Source: Pseudomonas batumici (lineage in GTDB: Bacteria; Pseudomonadota; Gammaproteobacteria; Pseudomonadales; Pseudomonadaceae). From it: a stretch of 64,000 bases of DNA. Numbering within the stretch: the first letter of the stretch is position 1; every line of letters begins with the position of its first letter. Location: positions 62,001 through 126,000 of the forward strand of contig NZ_JXDG01000057.1 of NCBI RefSeq assembly GCF_000820515.1, written 5' to 3'. This document shows, piece by piece, positions 1 through 8,540 of this stretch. Position numbers and translations under genes: made by a program. The notes beneath the pieces are model-generated. The model was given only the letters and a program-made list of their open reading frames with translations, ran no database searches and was not told where the DNA came from.

Positions 1-726
1 ACCCACCCGGTCACCGAATCGCGGATCGCCGATACCCGCAACCGGGCCGAGCAATCCAAGCCCGGCGGTATCGAGGACAGCCTGCGTTATCAGCTGATCC
101 GGGCCCGCGTGATGCTGTCCTATGAGGACTCCCCGGGCCTGGCGGCCAAGCGCTTCCGTGCACAGCTGGACGAGAATCCCAAGTCCGACGTGGCCCGCTA
201 TGGCCTGGCCATCGCGCAGCTCAAGGGTGCCCAGTTGAACGAGGCGCGCGCGACCCTCAAGCCGCTGCTGGACAAGTCGCCCAACGACATCACCTACAAC
301 CTGGCCCAGATCGACCTGGACTCGGCGGCCAGTCGTTTTCCCGAAGCGCTGCAACGGGCCGACAAGATGCTGCTGCAATTCCCCGCCAGCTACCCGCTCA
401 AGCAGGCACGCATCGACCTGCTGATCAAGCAGAATCGCCCCGCCGAGGCGGAAAAGGCGCTGGATGCCTTGTTGAAGATCCGTCCGGAGGATCCGGACGT
501 CTGGTATCAGCTCGCCGAAACCCGTGGACAGTCCGGCAATATCATCGGCTTGCACCAGGCGCGGGCCGAGTACTTTGCACTGGTGGGCGACTTCAAGCAG
601 GCGATCCAGCAACTGGACTTCGCCAAGCGCCGCGCGCCGAACTTCCAACTGGCCTCACGCATCGATGCGCGTCAGAAGGAGTTGATCGATCAGGAACGCA
701 TGGTCAAAGAGATGATGGGTGGCTGA
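1..726 (+). CDS. bepA: BepA/YfgC-type M48 metalloprotease, C-terminal part (5' end outside window)
   Basis: The reading frame is open from base 1 and ends with TGA at 724-726, so only the last 241 residues are visible. The first visible residues (THPVTESRIADTRNRA) resemble the end of the M48 protease domain of BepA family proteins. The rest is helical tetratricopeptide-like sequence ending in KEMMGG. The zinc motif HExxH lies upstream of the window and cannot be checked. Family knowledge: BepA is a periplasmic chaperone-protease for outer-membrane protein assembly such as LptD. The neighbour nadA is the same as in P. aeruginosa (PA1004-PA1005, from memory), which supports the call. An internal GTG at 109 is not the true start. 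Confidence 0.85.
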   Translation, partial: THPVTESRIADTRNRAEQSKPGGIEDSLRYQLIRARVMLSYEDSPGLAAKRFRAQLDENPKSDVARYGLAIAQLKGAQLNEARATLKPLLDKSPNDITYNLAQIDLDSAASRFPEALQRADKMLLQFPASYPLKQARIDLLIKQNRPAEAEKALDALLKIRPEDPDVWYQLAETRGQSGNIIGLHQARAEYFALVGDFKQAIQQLDFAKRRAPNFQLASRIDARQKELIDQERMVKEMMGG

Positions 727-740
727 AAACACCGCTTCTC

Positions 741-826
741 CTGTAGGAGCCGGCTTGCCGGCGATGAGGCCCTTGAGCCTTGCGGCGCACGTTCGGCCGC
801 CATCGCCGGCAAGCCGGCTCCCACAG
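741..826. repeat. REPIN (paired REP hairpin) between bepA and nadA
   Basis: Two inverted REP arms (CTGTAGGAGCCGGCTTGCCG at the left and its near complement at the right) enclose a short spacer. The same arm sequence recurs at six or more other places in the window, always between genes. It probably also acts as a 3' boundary for the convergent bepA and nadA transcripts. Confidence 0.85.
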
Positions 827-872
827 TGGTATGTCGTCGGATACAGATTTCGCGTACGACACAAACCCTGTG

Positions 873-1931
873 TCAGGCATTACCCGCCAGTTTCAAGCGC
901 GCCGCCTGGGTGAAATCCAGCATGCGCTTGAGCGGGCGAACGGCGCGGGGAATCACCGCCGGGTCGACGAAGATCTCGTTGCTGCCCTCACGCAGGCACT
1001 GCAAGGTGCGCTCCAGGGTATTCATCGCCATCCACGGGCAATGCGCGCAACTGCGGCACGCCGCGCCGTTACCGGCAGTCGGTGCCTCGATGAACACCTT
1101 GTCCGGGCACAGCTGCTGCATCTTGTAGAAAATGCCGCGGTCGGTCGCCACGATGAACGTCTTGTTCGGCAGACGCTGCGCCGCCGCGATCAACTGGCTG
1201 GTGGAACCCACCGCATCGGCCAGTTCGATCACCGACTCCGGCGATTCGGGGTGCACCAGGATCGCCGCCTCGGGATACAGCGCCTTCATGTCCTCCAGCT
1301 GCTTGGACTTGAATTCCTCATGGACGATGCAAGCGCCGTCCCAGAGCAGCATGTCGGCGCCGGTTTCCCTCTGGATATAGCGCCCCAGGTGCTTGTCCGG
1401 CGCCCAGATGATGGTCTCGCCGTTGTCCATCAGGCTCTCGACGATCTCCAGTGCGCAACTGGAGGTCACCACCCAGTCGGCCCGCGCCTTCACCGCCGCC
1501 GAGGTGTTGGCGTACACCACCACCGTACGCTCGGGATGCTGGTCGCAGAACGCGGAAAACTCATCCACCGGGCAGCCCAGGTCCAGCGAACAGGTGGCTT
1601 CCAGGGTCGGCATCAGGATGCGTTTTTCCGGGGTGAGGATCTTGGCGGTTTCGCCCATGAAGCGCACGCCGGCCACCAGCACGGTCTTGGCCGGGTGCGC
1701 GGCACCGAAGCGGGCCATTTCCAGGGAATCGGACACACAGCCGCCGGTTTCCTCGGCCAGCGCCTGGATCACCGGATCGCAATAGAAATGGGCCACCAGC
1801 ACCGCGTCCTGGGCCTTCAGCTCGGCGGCGATAGCCGCACGCAGCTGCGCCTCTTCGGCGGCACTCAGGGGTTTGGGTTGCTTGGCGTCAAGGTGGGCTT
1901 GAACCAGAAGGCGTTCGGAAATCTGCGTCAT
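873..1931 (-). CDS. nadA: Quinolinate synthase NadA
   Basis: This enzyme condenses iminoaspartate with dihydroxyacetone phosphate to quinolinate in de novo NAD synthesis, using a [4Fe-4S] cluster. The 352-residue product has the three expected cluster cysteines, C114 (EATC), C201 (DGAC) and C298 in the C-terminal CRSCAHC motif, matching the E. coli ligand spacing. Length is normal for the bacterial family. It is transcribed toward bepA with a REPIN between the two stops. The ATG at 1931 gives the standard N-terminus. No NiaR or NadQ operator was recognised upstream. Identification is firm. Confidence 0.97.
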   Translation of the reverse strand: MTQISERLLVQAHLDAKQPKPLSAAEEAQLRAAIAAELKAQDAVLVAHFYCDPVIQALAEETGGCVSDSLEMARFGAAHPAKTVLVAGVRFMGETAKILTPEKRILMPTLEATCSLDLGCPVDEFSAFCDQHPERTVVVYANTSAAVKARADWVVTSSCALEIVESLMDNGETIIWAPDKHLGRYIQRETGADMLLWDGACIVHEEFKSKQLEDMKALYPEAAILVHPESPESVIELADAVGSTSQLIAAAQRLPNKTFIVATDRGIFYKMQQLCPDKVFIEAPTAGNGAACRSCAHCPWMAMNTLERTLQCLREGSNEIFVDPAVIPRAVRPLKRMLDFTQAARLKLAGNA

Positions 1932-2185
1932 GTTCGCAAGACCTGCAGGCGCGAGAGCGCGAAAGTCAAGTATACCCCGGCCGCCGTCCCTTTCCGAGAC
2001 CGGATAGAGGGTCTGCCTAGGTGCAACGTACGGACCGGGAGAGTTAATCCATCAGGCATGGACTGCTTTACAGCCGCGCAAGGCTACAGAATATCCAATG
2101 AATTCAAAAGATTATTCTGATCTTCGGACAAGTGGGGGCAAAGCGTTGGATAATCGACCCATTGAAGAGGCCTGGACGGCAACCG

Positions 2186-3112
2186 ATGATATCCGATGAC
2201 TACCTCGTAATGACCCGCAACGAGTGGGCAGAACTGCGTGCCAGCACGCCTCTGACCCTCTCGGAAGACGATCTGTCGGCATTACGCGGCGTGAACGAAG
2301 ACGTCTCCCTGGAAGATGTCGCCAACGTCTACCTGCCGCTGTCGCGGCTGATCAACCTGCACATCGGCGCCGCCCGCCAACTGACGGGCATCCGCGATAC
2401 CTTCCTGGGGCGCCCGACCCACCGGGGCCCTTACATCGTGGCCATCGCCGGCAGCGTCGCCGTCGGCAAGAGTACCTTCGCCCGCGTCCTGCAGGCCGTG
2501 ATGGCGCGCTGGCCGGATCACCCGAACGTCGCCCTGGTCACCACCGACGGCTTCCTCTACCCCAACAGCAAGCTGGTGGCCGATGGCATCATGCACCGCA
2601 AGGGCTTTCCGGAGAGCTACGATCGCAAGCACATGGTCAAGTTCCTCGCCGCCGTGAAGGCCGGCGAGCGCAACATCAAGGCGCCGATCTACTCCCACGT
2701 CAGCTACGACATCGTGCCCGACCAGTACCAACTGATCGACCAGCCGGATATCCTGATCTTCGAAGGCCTCAACGTCCTGCAGACCGATGGCGTCGACGGG
2801 CAGAAGCCCTCCACCATCGTCTCCGACTTCTTCGATTTTTCGGTGTACCTGGATGCCGATGAACAAGACATCGAGCAGTGGTACGTGGCACGCTTTCTCA
2901 TGCTGCAGAAAACCTCGTTCCGCGCACGCGGGGCGTACTTCCGCAAACTCGCCGACCTGACGCCCGAAGAGGCGCCCGAAGCCGCGCGCCAGATCTGGCG
3001 GGATATCAACCGGGTCAACCTGTTGGAAAACATCCTGCCGACCCGTGAGCGTGCGGACCTCGTACTGCGCAAGGCGGCGGATCATTCAGTGAGCGAGATC
3101 TGGCTACGTTGA
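2186..3112 (+). CDS. coaA: Type I pantothenate kinase CoaA
   Basis: CoaA phosphorylates pantothenate, the first committed step of CoA synthesis. The 308-residue protein carries the P-loop GSVAVGKST (residues 89-97) and aligns along its whole length with the E. coli enzyme as remembered, including the TTDGF, KGFPESYD, FEGLNVLQ and ILPTRERA blocks. ATG 2186 was chosen because homology begins just after it; an upstream in-frame GTG at 2132 would add 18 residues without homology, and neither start has a strong ribosome site. P. aeruginosa is known for the type III enzyme CoaX, so a type I kinase here is worth noting. The stop falls three bases before the next gene. Confidence 0.93.
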   Translation: MISDDYLVMTRNEWAELRASTPLTLSEDDLSALRGVNEDVSLEDVANVYLPLSRLINLHIGAARQLTGIRDTFLGRPTHRGPYIVAIAGSVAVGKSTFARVLQAVMARWPDHPNVALVTTDGFLYPNSKLVADGIMHRKGFPESYDRKHMVKFLAAVKAGERNIKAPIYSHVSYDIVPDQYQLIDQPDILIFEGLNVLQTDGVDGQKPSTIVSDFFDFSVYLDADEQDIEQWYVARFLMLQKTSFRARGAYFRKLADLTPEEAPEAARQIWRDINRVNLLENILPTRERADLVLRKAADHSVSEIWLR

Positions 3113-3114
3113 TC

Positions 3115-3357
3115 ATGAAGCCCTTCAACCTGTTGTTGAGCCTCACCCTGTTGAGCGTACCCGTAACCACCCTCGCCGAAGGCGGTGGGGGCCGGGTCAT
3201 CGCCCGCATGCAAGCCCGGCGTGACGAGTCCATGGCACGCTTTCTGGAGCGTGAAGATGCCAAGGCGATCGTCAACGCCCAGGAAGCCGCCAAAACCCTT
3301 TCAAGAGCCCAGGCGTCGAACTCGGGACAGGTCGAAAGGTCCGTAGACCAGCCCTGA
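3115..3357 (+). CDS. Small secreted protein of unknown function
   Basis: An 80-residue frame begins at ATG 3115, three bases after the coaA stop, which suggests co-transcription. A TTG at 3109 is an alternative start. The N-terminus looks like a signal peptide: a lysine, a Leu-rich stretch and a TLAEG cleavage region near residue 20. The mature part is short, charged and Arg/Ala/Glu-rich, probably helical, with a glycine run GGGG just after the signal. I do not recognise a family. Codon use looks like that of its neighbours. Confidence 0.6.
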   Translation: MKPFNLLLSLTLLSVPVTTLAEGGGGRVIARMQARRDESMARFLEREDAKAIVNAQEAAKTLSRAQASNSGQVERSVDQP

Positions 3358-3382
3358 GGCCCCCCATGGGCGCGTGATCGGG

Positions 3383-5356
3383 TCACGCTCGACTCAACAT
3401 CTCCCCGGCCTCCCATTGCCCTCTCCGCGCCTCGGTCTGCGCCAACCAGGCCAGGGTGTCGGCGAAAGCCACGGGACGGCTGAAGAAAAAGCCCTGCACC
3501 TGCATAGCCCCCAGGCTACGCAAGGCATTGAGCTCCTCCTGGGTCTCGACCCCCTCGACCACGCACTCCAGCTCCATGTCGAGGCTCAGGGTCACCAGCG
3601 ACTTGACGATCTTGTAGCTCGCGGGGTTGAGATGAATGTCGGTGATAAAGCTGCGATCGATCTTGAGTTTCGTCAGCGCCAGGGCATGCAACTGGCTCAG
3701 GCTTGAATAGCCCGTACCGAAATCGTCCAGCGAGATACCGCAGCCCAGCCTGCGAAACTGTCCGATCGCCCATTGCACCTGGGAGATGTCCTGCATCACG
3801 ACGGTTTCGGTAATTTCCAGGTCCAGATACGCCGGGTTGAAGCCGCTGACCCTGATCACATCGATGATCGACTGCACGCTATCGGCGGAGCCGCAGTCAT
3901 GGACCGACAGATTGAATGAAAGCCGCATGCCTTCCGGCCAGAGCCGCGCCATACCCAGCGCCTGCCTCAACAAAGGCAACGTGAGGCGACCGATCAGACC
4001 GATACGCTCGGCAATCGGAATGAACTGCCCCGGGGAAACCAGGCCCAGCTCCGGGCTGTCCCAGCGGGCCAATGCCTCGAAGGCGACCGTCTCTCGACTG
4101 CCGCTGTCGAGAATCGGCTGGAACAGCACGAAAAACTCCTTGTCCAGCACCGCCCTGCGCAACGCCTGCTCGGTGATGGCGTCGCGATGCAACTGCTCGC
4201 GATGGCCGCTCGAAAACAGGCACATCGACCCCGGGTTATGGCGCTTGCCTTGGTAAAGCGCATAGTCCGCGTATTCGAAAAGCTGCATGGCACTGGTGGC
4301 GCCTTGGGGAAACGTGGCCATGCCCAGGGTGGCGCCGATCTGGATCGGCACATCCACCAGCAGGAACTCGACGCGCAACTGCTCGCACACGGTCTTGCCG
4401 AAAGTGTGCAAATCCTCGTCGCTGAGATCGCCTTCGAGCACCAGGGCGAACTCATCCCCACCCAGCCGCGCCACATGCACCGTCCTACCGACCAACTCCA
4501 GCAGACGCTGACCGACCATGATCAGAATCTTGTCGCCGACGCCGTGGCCGTACAGATCGTTGACCGGCTTGAACCCGTCGAGATCGAGGATCCCCACTGC
4601 AAGGCGCTTTTCCCCGGCGATTGCCTGCCGCATGGCGCTCTCCAGGGTGGTGAAGAACTGTCGCCGGTTGGGCAGCCCGGTCAGGCTGTCCTGATTGGCC
4701 AGTTGCAGGTTCTCGTTGCTCAGCTGTTCGGTCCGCGCCTGCACATTCACCAGACGGGTGAAGTCGCGGTAGTGATGTTGCAGGATGACCAACATGGCCA
4801 GCGACACCAGCAGGATATTCACCGCCGTGGCAATGAAGGCCGGGTTGTGGGTGGAGGCGAAGAAAATCACGAACGCGACGTTGACCACGAGCGTGGCGAT
4901 CAGCGCCGCGGGCCGCAGGTGCATCATGCAAAAAATGCAGACGATCACCGTAATCCCCATGAAAAAGGCCACCTGGGACTGCGAATAGGCATCGCCGTAG
5001 GGATACAGGGCCAGGGACCAGGAGGTGAAGGCGCCGGCAATGATGGGCACCAACTGATTGGTTCGCCGCAGGGAGGCCAGGATCCGCGTATCGGCAGGCA
5101 GGTACCTGGAGCTACGCAACCAGACGCAGGCGCGCACCACGCAGATCACCGTCATGCCCAGCGGGATGGCGCATGTCAGCCACAAGGGCGCGGTGGGCAG
5201 GTGAGTGGCGGCCAAGGCCCACATATTCAGCAGCAAGACCAGGTACATCAGCGGCAGCTGACGAGACAAGGCAACGTACTGAGCCCGGAGCAGCTTGGGA
5301 TTGTCATGGGGTACGGACATGAGGGTCCGCAGGGTAGCCAGGAGTTTTCTTGTCAT
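3383..5356 (-). CDS. Membrane GGDEF-EAL cyclic-di-GMP protein
   Basis: The 657-residue protein has an N-terminal membrane region (about residues 35-195, several hydrophobic segments), then a GGDEF domain with intact GGDEF at 299-303 and an EAL domain. The EAL domain keeps EALARW (427-432), DLEITET and DDFGTG (544-549), so both cyclase and phosphodiesterase signatures are present. The inhibitory RxxD motif expected five residues before GGDEF reads RTVH, so product inhibition is probably lost. Which activity dominates cannot be told from sequence. It stands alone, convergent with the coaA pair. The sensory input is unknown; the membrane part resembles MASE-like modules. Confidence 0.92.
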   Translation of the reverse strand: MTRKLLATLRTLMSVPHDNPKLLRAQYVALSRQLPLMYLVLLLNMWALAATHLPTAPLWLTCAIPLGMTVICVVRACVWLRSSRYLPADTRILASLRRTNQLVPIIAGAFTSWSLALYPYGDAYSQSQVAFFMGITVIVCIFCMMHLRPAALIATLVVNVAFVIFFASTHNPAFIATAVNILLVSLAMLVILQHHYRDFTRLVNVQARTEQLSNENLQLANQDSLTGLPNRRQFFTTLESAMRQAIAGEKRLAVGILDLDGFKPVNDLYGHGVGDKILIMVGQRLLELVGRTVHVARLGGDEFALVLEGDLSDEDLHTFGKTVCEQLRVEFLLVDVPIQIGATLGMATFPQGATSAMQLFEYADYALYQGKRHNPGSMCLFSSGHREQLHRDAITEQALRRAVLDKEFFVLFQPILDSGSRETVAFEALARWDSPELGLVSPGQFIPIAERIGLIGRLTLPLLRQALGMARLWPEGMRLSFNLSVHDCGSADSVQSIIDVIRVSGFNPAYLDLEITETVVMQDISQVQWAIGQFRRLGCGISLDDFGTGYSSLSQLHALALTKLKIDRSFITDIHLNPASYKIVKSLVTLSLDMELECVVEGVETQEELNALRSLGAMQVQGFFFSRPVAFADTLAWLAQTEARRGQWEAGEMLSRA

Positions 5357-5539
5357 CGCGAGGCCTCTCCTCTCTGTCTGCGCAGTGAAGGCGTGCAGCG
5401 CTCGTCCCTTTCAAGTAGCCGACCAAAAATGAAGATGTAGCCAATACAATTGTCGGCGCAGGCGTGCTTTTCTTTAGAGCCTATAGCCACCACTCTCATG
5501 TCTTCGGCGCAGGCACTGGCAACGATCACGAAGCAATGC

Positions 5540-6760
5540 TTACCCGGGCGGCGCTGAAGAGACCGCTTTGCTGACCGCTTCAAAGAACGCCTGGCGCTCT
5601 GCAAAGCGCCCCTTGTCCGAGGCACTGGGCCACGAGCCGAGGACCACCACCAGCAACTCATGGCGGGGGTCGAAGTACATGGCCTGACCGAAGATACCGA
5701 GCGCCTGGTAAGTTCGGTCTTCGCCGACCCACCACTGGAAGCCATAGCCAAGATTCGCCGTATCACCCCGAACAGCCCAATGGGTCGCTTCACTCACCCA
5801 GTTCGCCGGCAAGACCTGCTGGCCTCCCGCGTGGCCGCCATCCATGAAGAACAGGCCAAAGCGAGCATAGTCCTCAAGCGTCATGCTCAGGCAGCAACCG
5901 GACAGCTCGCTGCCGCTTGCATCCAACGCCCAGACCGCATCACGGGCCATCCCCGCGTGCGACCAGATTTTCTCCGAGAGATAGTCTGCAAGCCCCTTAT
6001 GGGTTGCACGACTGACCAGCAGCCCGATCAGATCGGTCTCGCCGGTCTTGTAGACGAATCGCGTCCCCGGCTGCGCCTCGCGCTTGAGTCCGGCCATGTA
6101 ACCCAGGACCGAATGGCCCGAATGCTCCGACAAGTGCGCGAACTGGTTCACATCGGAGTGCGGGTCACGATAGTCCTCGCTCCAGCGCACACCCGAGGTC
6201 ATGGTCAGCAATTGACGGAGTGTCACAGCGTCGTAAGCACTGCCGGACAACTCAGGCAAATAGCGCGTAACAGGGTCTTCGATACTGTGAATGAAGCCAT
6301 CCTGGATGGCGGCGCCCACCAGGGTGGAGGTGATCGACTTGGCCACGGACCAGGAAGTCCAGCGCTCATTCGCCGTCAGGTCCGCGCCATAACGCTCAAG
6401 CACTACACGCCCGTGAACCATCACCAACAGCCCCTCCACGTTGGTGTCACGCATAAAGGCGTCGGTATCCACGGGTTGGCCATTGTGTACGAAGTTCAAG
6501 GGCAGCTCGCCCTTGGCGCGCGGCAGCTCTGCAATAGCGGCGCTGCCACGCGAAACAACGCGCGTCGGGAAAATGCGCTCCATATTGCGGTAGCCGAATT
6601 TTTGCTCCGCGGGCGTCCAGAAGAGAAAGCGGCCAGGTTCCGGCCGGACGTCAACAACAGCGTCATCAGGTTGCACAGAGGCTGGTGCGACAGTGGAGAC
6701 AAGCCAAGCTGCAAGTATGAAACCGACCACCCCGCCTGTCCGCTGAAGCCATCTGTTCAT
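5540..6760 (-). CDS. Beta-lactamase-fold serine hydrolase (6-aminohexanoate-hydrolase-like)
   Basis: The 406-residue product starts with an export signal (about residues 8-28, hydrophobic, ending PAS/VQ) and contains the SxxK nucleophile motif SVAK (S138-K141) in the context WTSWSVAKSITS, typical of class C/DD-peptidase-fold esterases and NylB-like hydrolases. Downstream blocks such as TRYLPELSGS, LLTMTSGVRW and GYGFQWW fit this family. It probably acts in the periplasm or at the membrane on an ester, amide or peptide substrate that cannot be inferred. It stands alone and I see no reason to call it an antibiotic-resistance enzyme. Confidence 0.85.
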   Translation of the reverse strand: MNRWLQRTGGVVGFILAAWLVSTVAPASVQPDDAVVDVRPEPGRFLFWTPAEQKFGYRNMERIFPTRVVSRGSAAIAELPRAKGELPLNFVHNGQPVDTDAFMRDTNVEGLLVMVHGRVVLERYGADLTANERWTSWSVAKSITSTLVGAAIQDGFIHSIEDPVTRYLPELSGSAYDAVTLRQLLTMTSGVRWSEDYRDPHSDVNQFAHLSEHSGHSVLGYMAGLKREAQPGTRFVYKTGETDLIGLLVSRATHKGLADYLSEKIWSHAGMARDAVWALDASGSELSGCCLSMTLEDYARFGLFFMDGGHAGGQQVLPANWVSEATHWAVRGDTANLGYGFQWWVGEDRTYQALGIFGQAMYFDPRHELLVVVLGSWPSASDKGRFAERQAFFEAVSKAVSSAPPG

Positions 6761-6835
6761 TACGTCGGTCCTTGATACGTAGGGACTTAAAACTAGTTCA
6801 GTCCCATATCAGAAAACAACGATTTTCTGGCAGGC

Positions 6836-6881
6836 AAAAAAAAATCCGGAATTCCTCACTTTCGTGGGCGTTCCGGATTTT
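6836..6881 (-). terminator. Rho-independent terminator of tRNA-Lys
   Basis: Perfect 11-base inverted arms at 6841-6851 and 6871-6881 (core AAATCCGGAA) are followed on the minus strand by a run of T (A-run 6836-6844 on the plus strand), just downstream of the tRNA 3' end. Confidence 0.9.
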
Positions 6882-6896
6882 CTTCTACAACAAATA

Positions 6897-6972
6897 TGGT
6901 GGGTCGTGTGGGATTCGAACCTACGACCAATTGGTTAAAAGCCAACTGCTCTACCAACTGAGCTAACGACCC
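6897..6972 (-). tRNA. tRNA-Lys (anticodon TTT)
   Basis: A 76-nt cloverleaf reads on the minus strand from GGGTCGTTAGCTCAG (5' end at 6972) to ACGACCC plus A and an encoded CCA (6897-6899). The acceptor arms GGGTCGT and ACGACCC pair fully. The anticodon loop CTTTTAA (6935-6941) gives TTT. The T arm has GGTTCGAATCC. It follows queC by 63 bases, as in other pseudomonads, with its own promoter and terminator. Confidence 0.98.
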
Positions 6973-6989
6973 GCTGTGTGGTGGCGCGT

Positions 6990-7017
6990 ATAATACTGAT
7001 TTCTAACGGGAATTCAA
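6990..7017 (-). promoter_or_regulatory. Sigma-70 promoter of tRNA-Lys
   Basis: On the minus strand, TTGAAT (7012-7017) and TATTAT (6990-6995) are 16 bases apart and lie just upstream of the tRNA. A GC-rich discriminator (ACGCGCC) follows, as is typical of stable-RNA promoters under stringent control. Confidence 0.7.
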
Positions 7018-7035
7018 CACCTTAAATGAAAAAAA

Positions 7036-7725
7036 TCAAAAATAACGTGTCGGATCACTGATTCCGGCCGCTGCGAAGCCTTCGGCACGCAGTCGGCAGC
7101 TGTCACATTTCCCACATGCAAAGCCGTTAGCATCCGCTTGATAGCAGGATACGGTCAGCGAATAGTCGACCCCCAGCTTGACCCCGGCCTGGACGATATC
7201 GGCCTTGCTCAGGTTCTGCAGCGGCGCCTGGATACGGAAACCCTCGCCCTCGACACCGGCCTTGGTCGCGAGATTGGCCAGGGTTTCGAAGGCCTCGACA
7301 AACTCGGGACGGCAGTCCGGATAACCGGAGTAGTCCACCGCGTTGACGCCGATAAAGATATCCCGGGCGCCGAGCACCTCGGCCCAGCCCAAGGCCAGCG
7401 ACAGGAACACCGTATTGCGCGCCGGTACGTAGGTCACCGGAATTCCTTCGCTCGGAGCCTCGGGCACATCGATGCTGCTGTCGGTCAAGGCCGAGCCACC
7501 GATGCCGTTGAGGTTCAGGCCAATCACCTTGTGCTCGATCACCCCGAGGTCACGCGCCACCCGCTCGGCGGCCTGCAGTTCGGCACGGTGACGCTGACCA
7601 TAGTCGAAACTCATGGTGTAGCAGCTGTAGCCCTGGGCACGTGCCATGGCCACCACGGTGGCCGAGTCCAGGCCGCCGGAGAGAAGGATTACCGCTTTCT
7701 TTTCAGTGCTCGCTTGAGTGGTCAT
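7036..7725 (-). CDS. queC: 7-cyano-7-deazaguanine (preQ0) synthase QueC
   Basis: QueC converts 7-carboxy-7-deazaguanine to preQ0 with ATP and ammonia in queuosine biosynthesis. The 229-residue protein has the PP-loop SGGLDS (residues 16-21) and a C-terminal zinc-binding cysteine cluster (SCYQAD, CGKCDSC). The start at 7725 is set by homology; the frame stays open upstream only because it overlaps queE. It lies one base after the queE stop, so the two are translationally coupled. tRNA-Lys follows downstream. Confidence 0.97.
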   Translation of the reverse strand: MTTQASTEKKAVILLSGGLDSATVVAMARAQGYSCYTMSFDYGQRHRAELQAAERVARDLGVIEHKVIGLNLNGIGGSALTDSSIDVPEAPSEGIPVTYVPARNTVFLSLALGWAEVLGARDIFIGVNAVDYSGYPDCRPEFVEAFETLANLATKAGVEGEGFRIQAPLQNLSKADIVQAGVKLGVDYSLTVSCYQADANGFACGKCDSCRLRAEGFAAAGISDPTRYF

Positions 7726-7726
7726 A

Positions 7727-8374
7727 TCAGCGCCCCGGCTCGTCATTCCATAGATATTTGTGCAACTGCATCTGCAGGCGCACCGGCAGGTTGTCCGCCA
7801 CGATCCAGTCGGCCAGCTCACGGGCCGGCAAGTCGTGGTGGCTCGGCGAGAACAGGACTTCGCCGGCACGTTTATCCAGGCCGTACTGAATCAGCTTGGA
7901 CACCGCCCAGTCATAGTCCTCCCGCGAGCAGATCACAAACTTGACCTGATCGTTGGGGGTCAGCAACTCGATGTTCTCGTAGCGGTTGCGGTGCGATTCC
8001 TTCGAGCCCGGGGTCTTCAGGTCGAGCACGCGGCTGACCCGCGTGTCCACCGCCGAGATATCCAGCGCGCCACTGGTTTCCAGGGACACGCTGTAACCGG
8101 CATCACAGAGCTGCTTGAGCAAGGGAATGGCATTGGGCTGGGCCAGCGGTTCGCCGCCCGTCACACAGACATAGCGCGGACGGTAACCGGCCACCTGCTC
8201 CAGGAGGCTGTCCAGGGTCATGAGCGTGCCGCCGCTGAAGGCATAGGCACTGTCGCAGTACTGGCAGCGCAGAGGGCAGCCGGTCAGGCGCACGAAAACG
8301 GTGGGCAGGCCAGCCGTTCGCGTTTCACCCTGCAAAGAGTAAAAAACTTCGGTGATTCTCAATGTGTCTTGCAT
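7727..8374 (-). CDS. queE: 7-carboxy-7-deazaguanine synthase QueE
   Basis: QueE is a radical SAM enzyme making 7-carboxy-7-deazaguanine from carboxy-tetrahydropterin. The 215-residue product has the cluster motif CPLRCQYC (CxxxCxxC) and the GGEP segment (VTGGEPLAQ) that contacts SAM. ATG 8374 was taken because the family begins MQDTLRITEVFYS-like; an in-frame GTG at 8383 would add three residues. It forms a two-gene unit with queC. A terminator at 8492-8518 separates it from cpoB, so its promoter must lie in 8375-8490. I looked there for a preQ1 riboswitch and saw none. Confidence 0.95.
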   Translation of the reverse strand: MQDTLRITEVFYSLQGETRTAGLPTVFVRLTGCPLRCQYCDSAYAFSGGTLMTLDSLLEQVAGYRPRYVCVTGGEPLAQPNAIPLLKQLCDAGYSVSLETSGALDISAVDTRVSRVLDLKTPGSKESHRNRYENIELLTPNDQVKFVICSREDYDWAVSKLIQYGLDKRAGEVLFSPSHHDLPARELADWIVADNLPVRLQMQLHKYLWNDEPGR

Positions 8375-8491
8375 AGTCGCCACGGGCGTAACAGCTAAAC
8401 AGGCCGTCCGCCTCAGTCAGGCACTGCAATGAACCTGCGATCGCACAGTCCAGAACAGCGTGTTTCATAAAAAAGGGGGATGAATTCTAAC

Positions 8492-8518
8492 GAAAAAACC
8501 CGCGACAAGCGCGGGTTT
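8492..8518 (-). terminator. Terminator after cpoB
   Basis: Inverted arms AAACCCGCG (8496-8504) and CGCGGGTTT (8510-8518) are followed on the minus strand by a T run. It closes the tol-pal-cpoB transcript before queE. Confidence 0.85.
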
Positions 8519-8540
8519 CTTCAAGCCGGGCGTCAAACCC

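Noticed and set aside
5540..6760. Antibiotic-resistance beta-lactamase
   Set aside because: Only the general SxxK serine-hydrolase fold is supported; length and sequence resemble esterase/NylB-like proteins, and there is no ampR or mobile context.
6897..6972. tRNA-Lys as an integration site of a genomic island
   Set aside because: No integrase, no direct repeat of the tRNA end, and the flanking genes are ordinary core genes.
8328..8468. Small open frame (begins ATG at 8468, minus strand) overlapping the queE start
   Set aside because: No ribosome site, no known sequence, and it overlaps queE in another frame.
8375..8490. preQ1 riboswitch before queE
   Set aside because: I looked for the short C-rich loop and A-rich tail of preQ1-I and did not see them.
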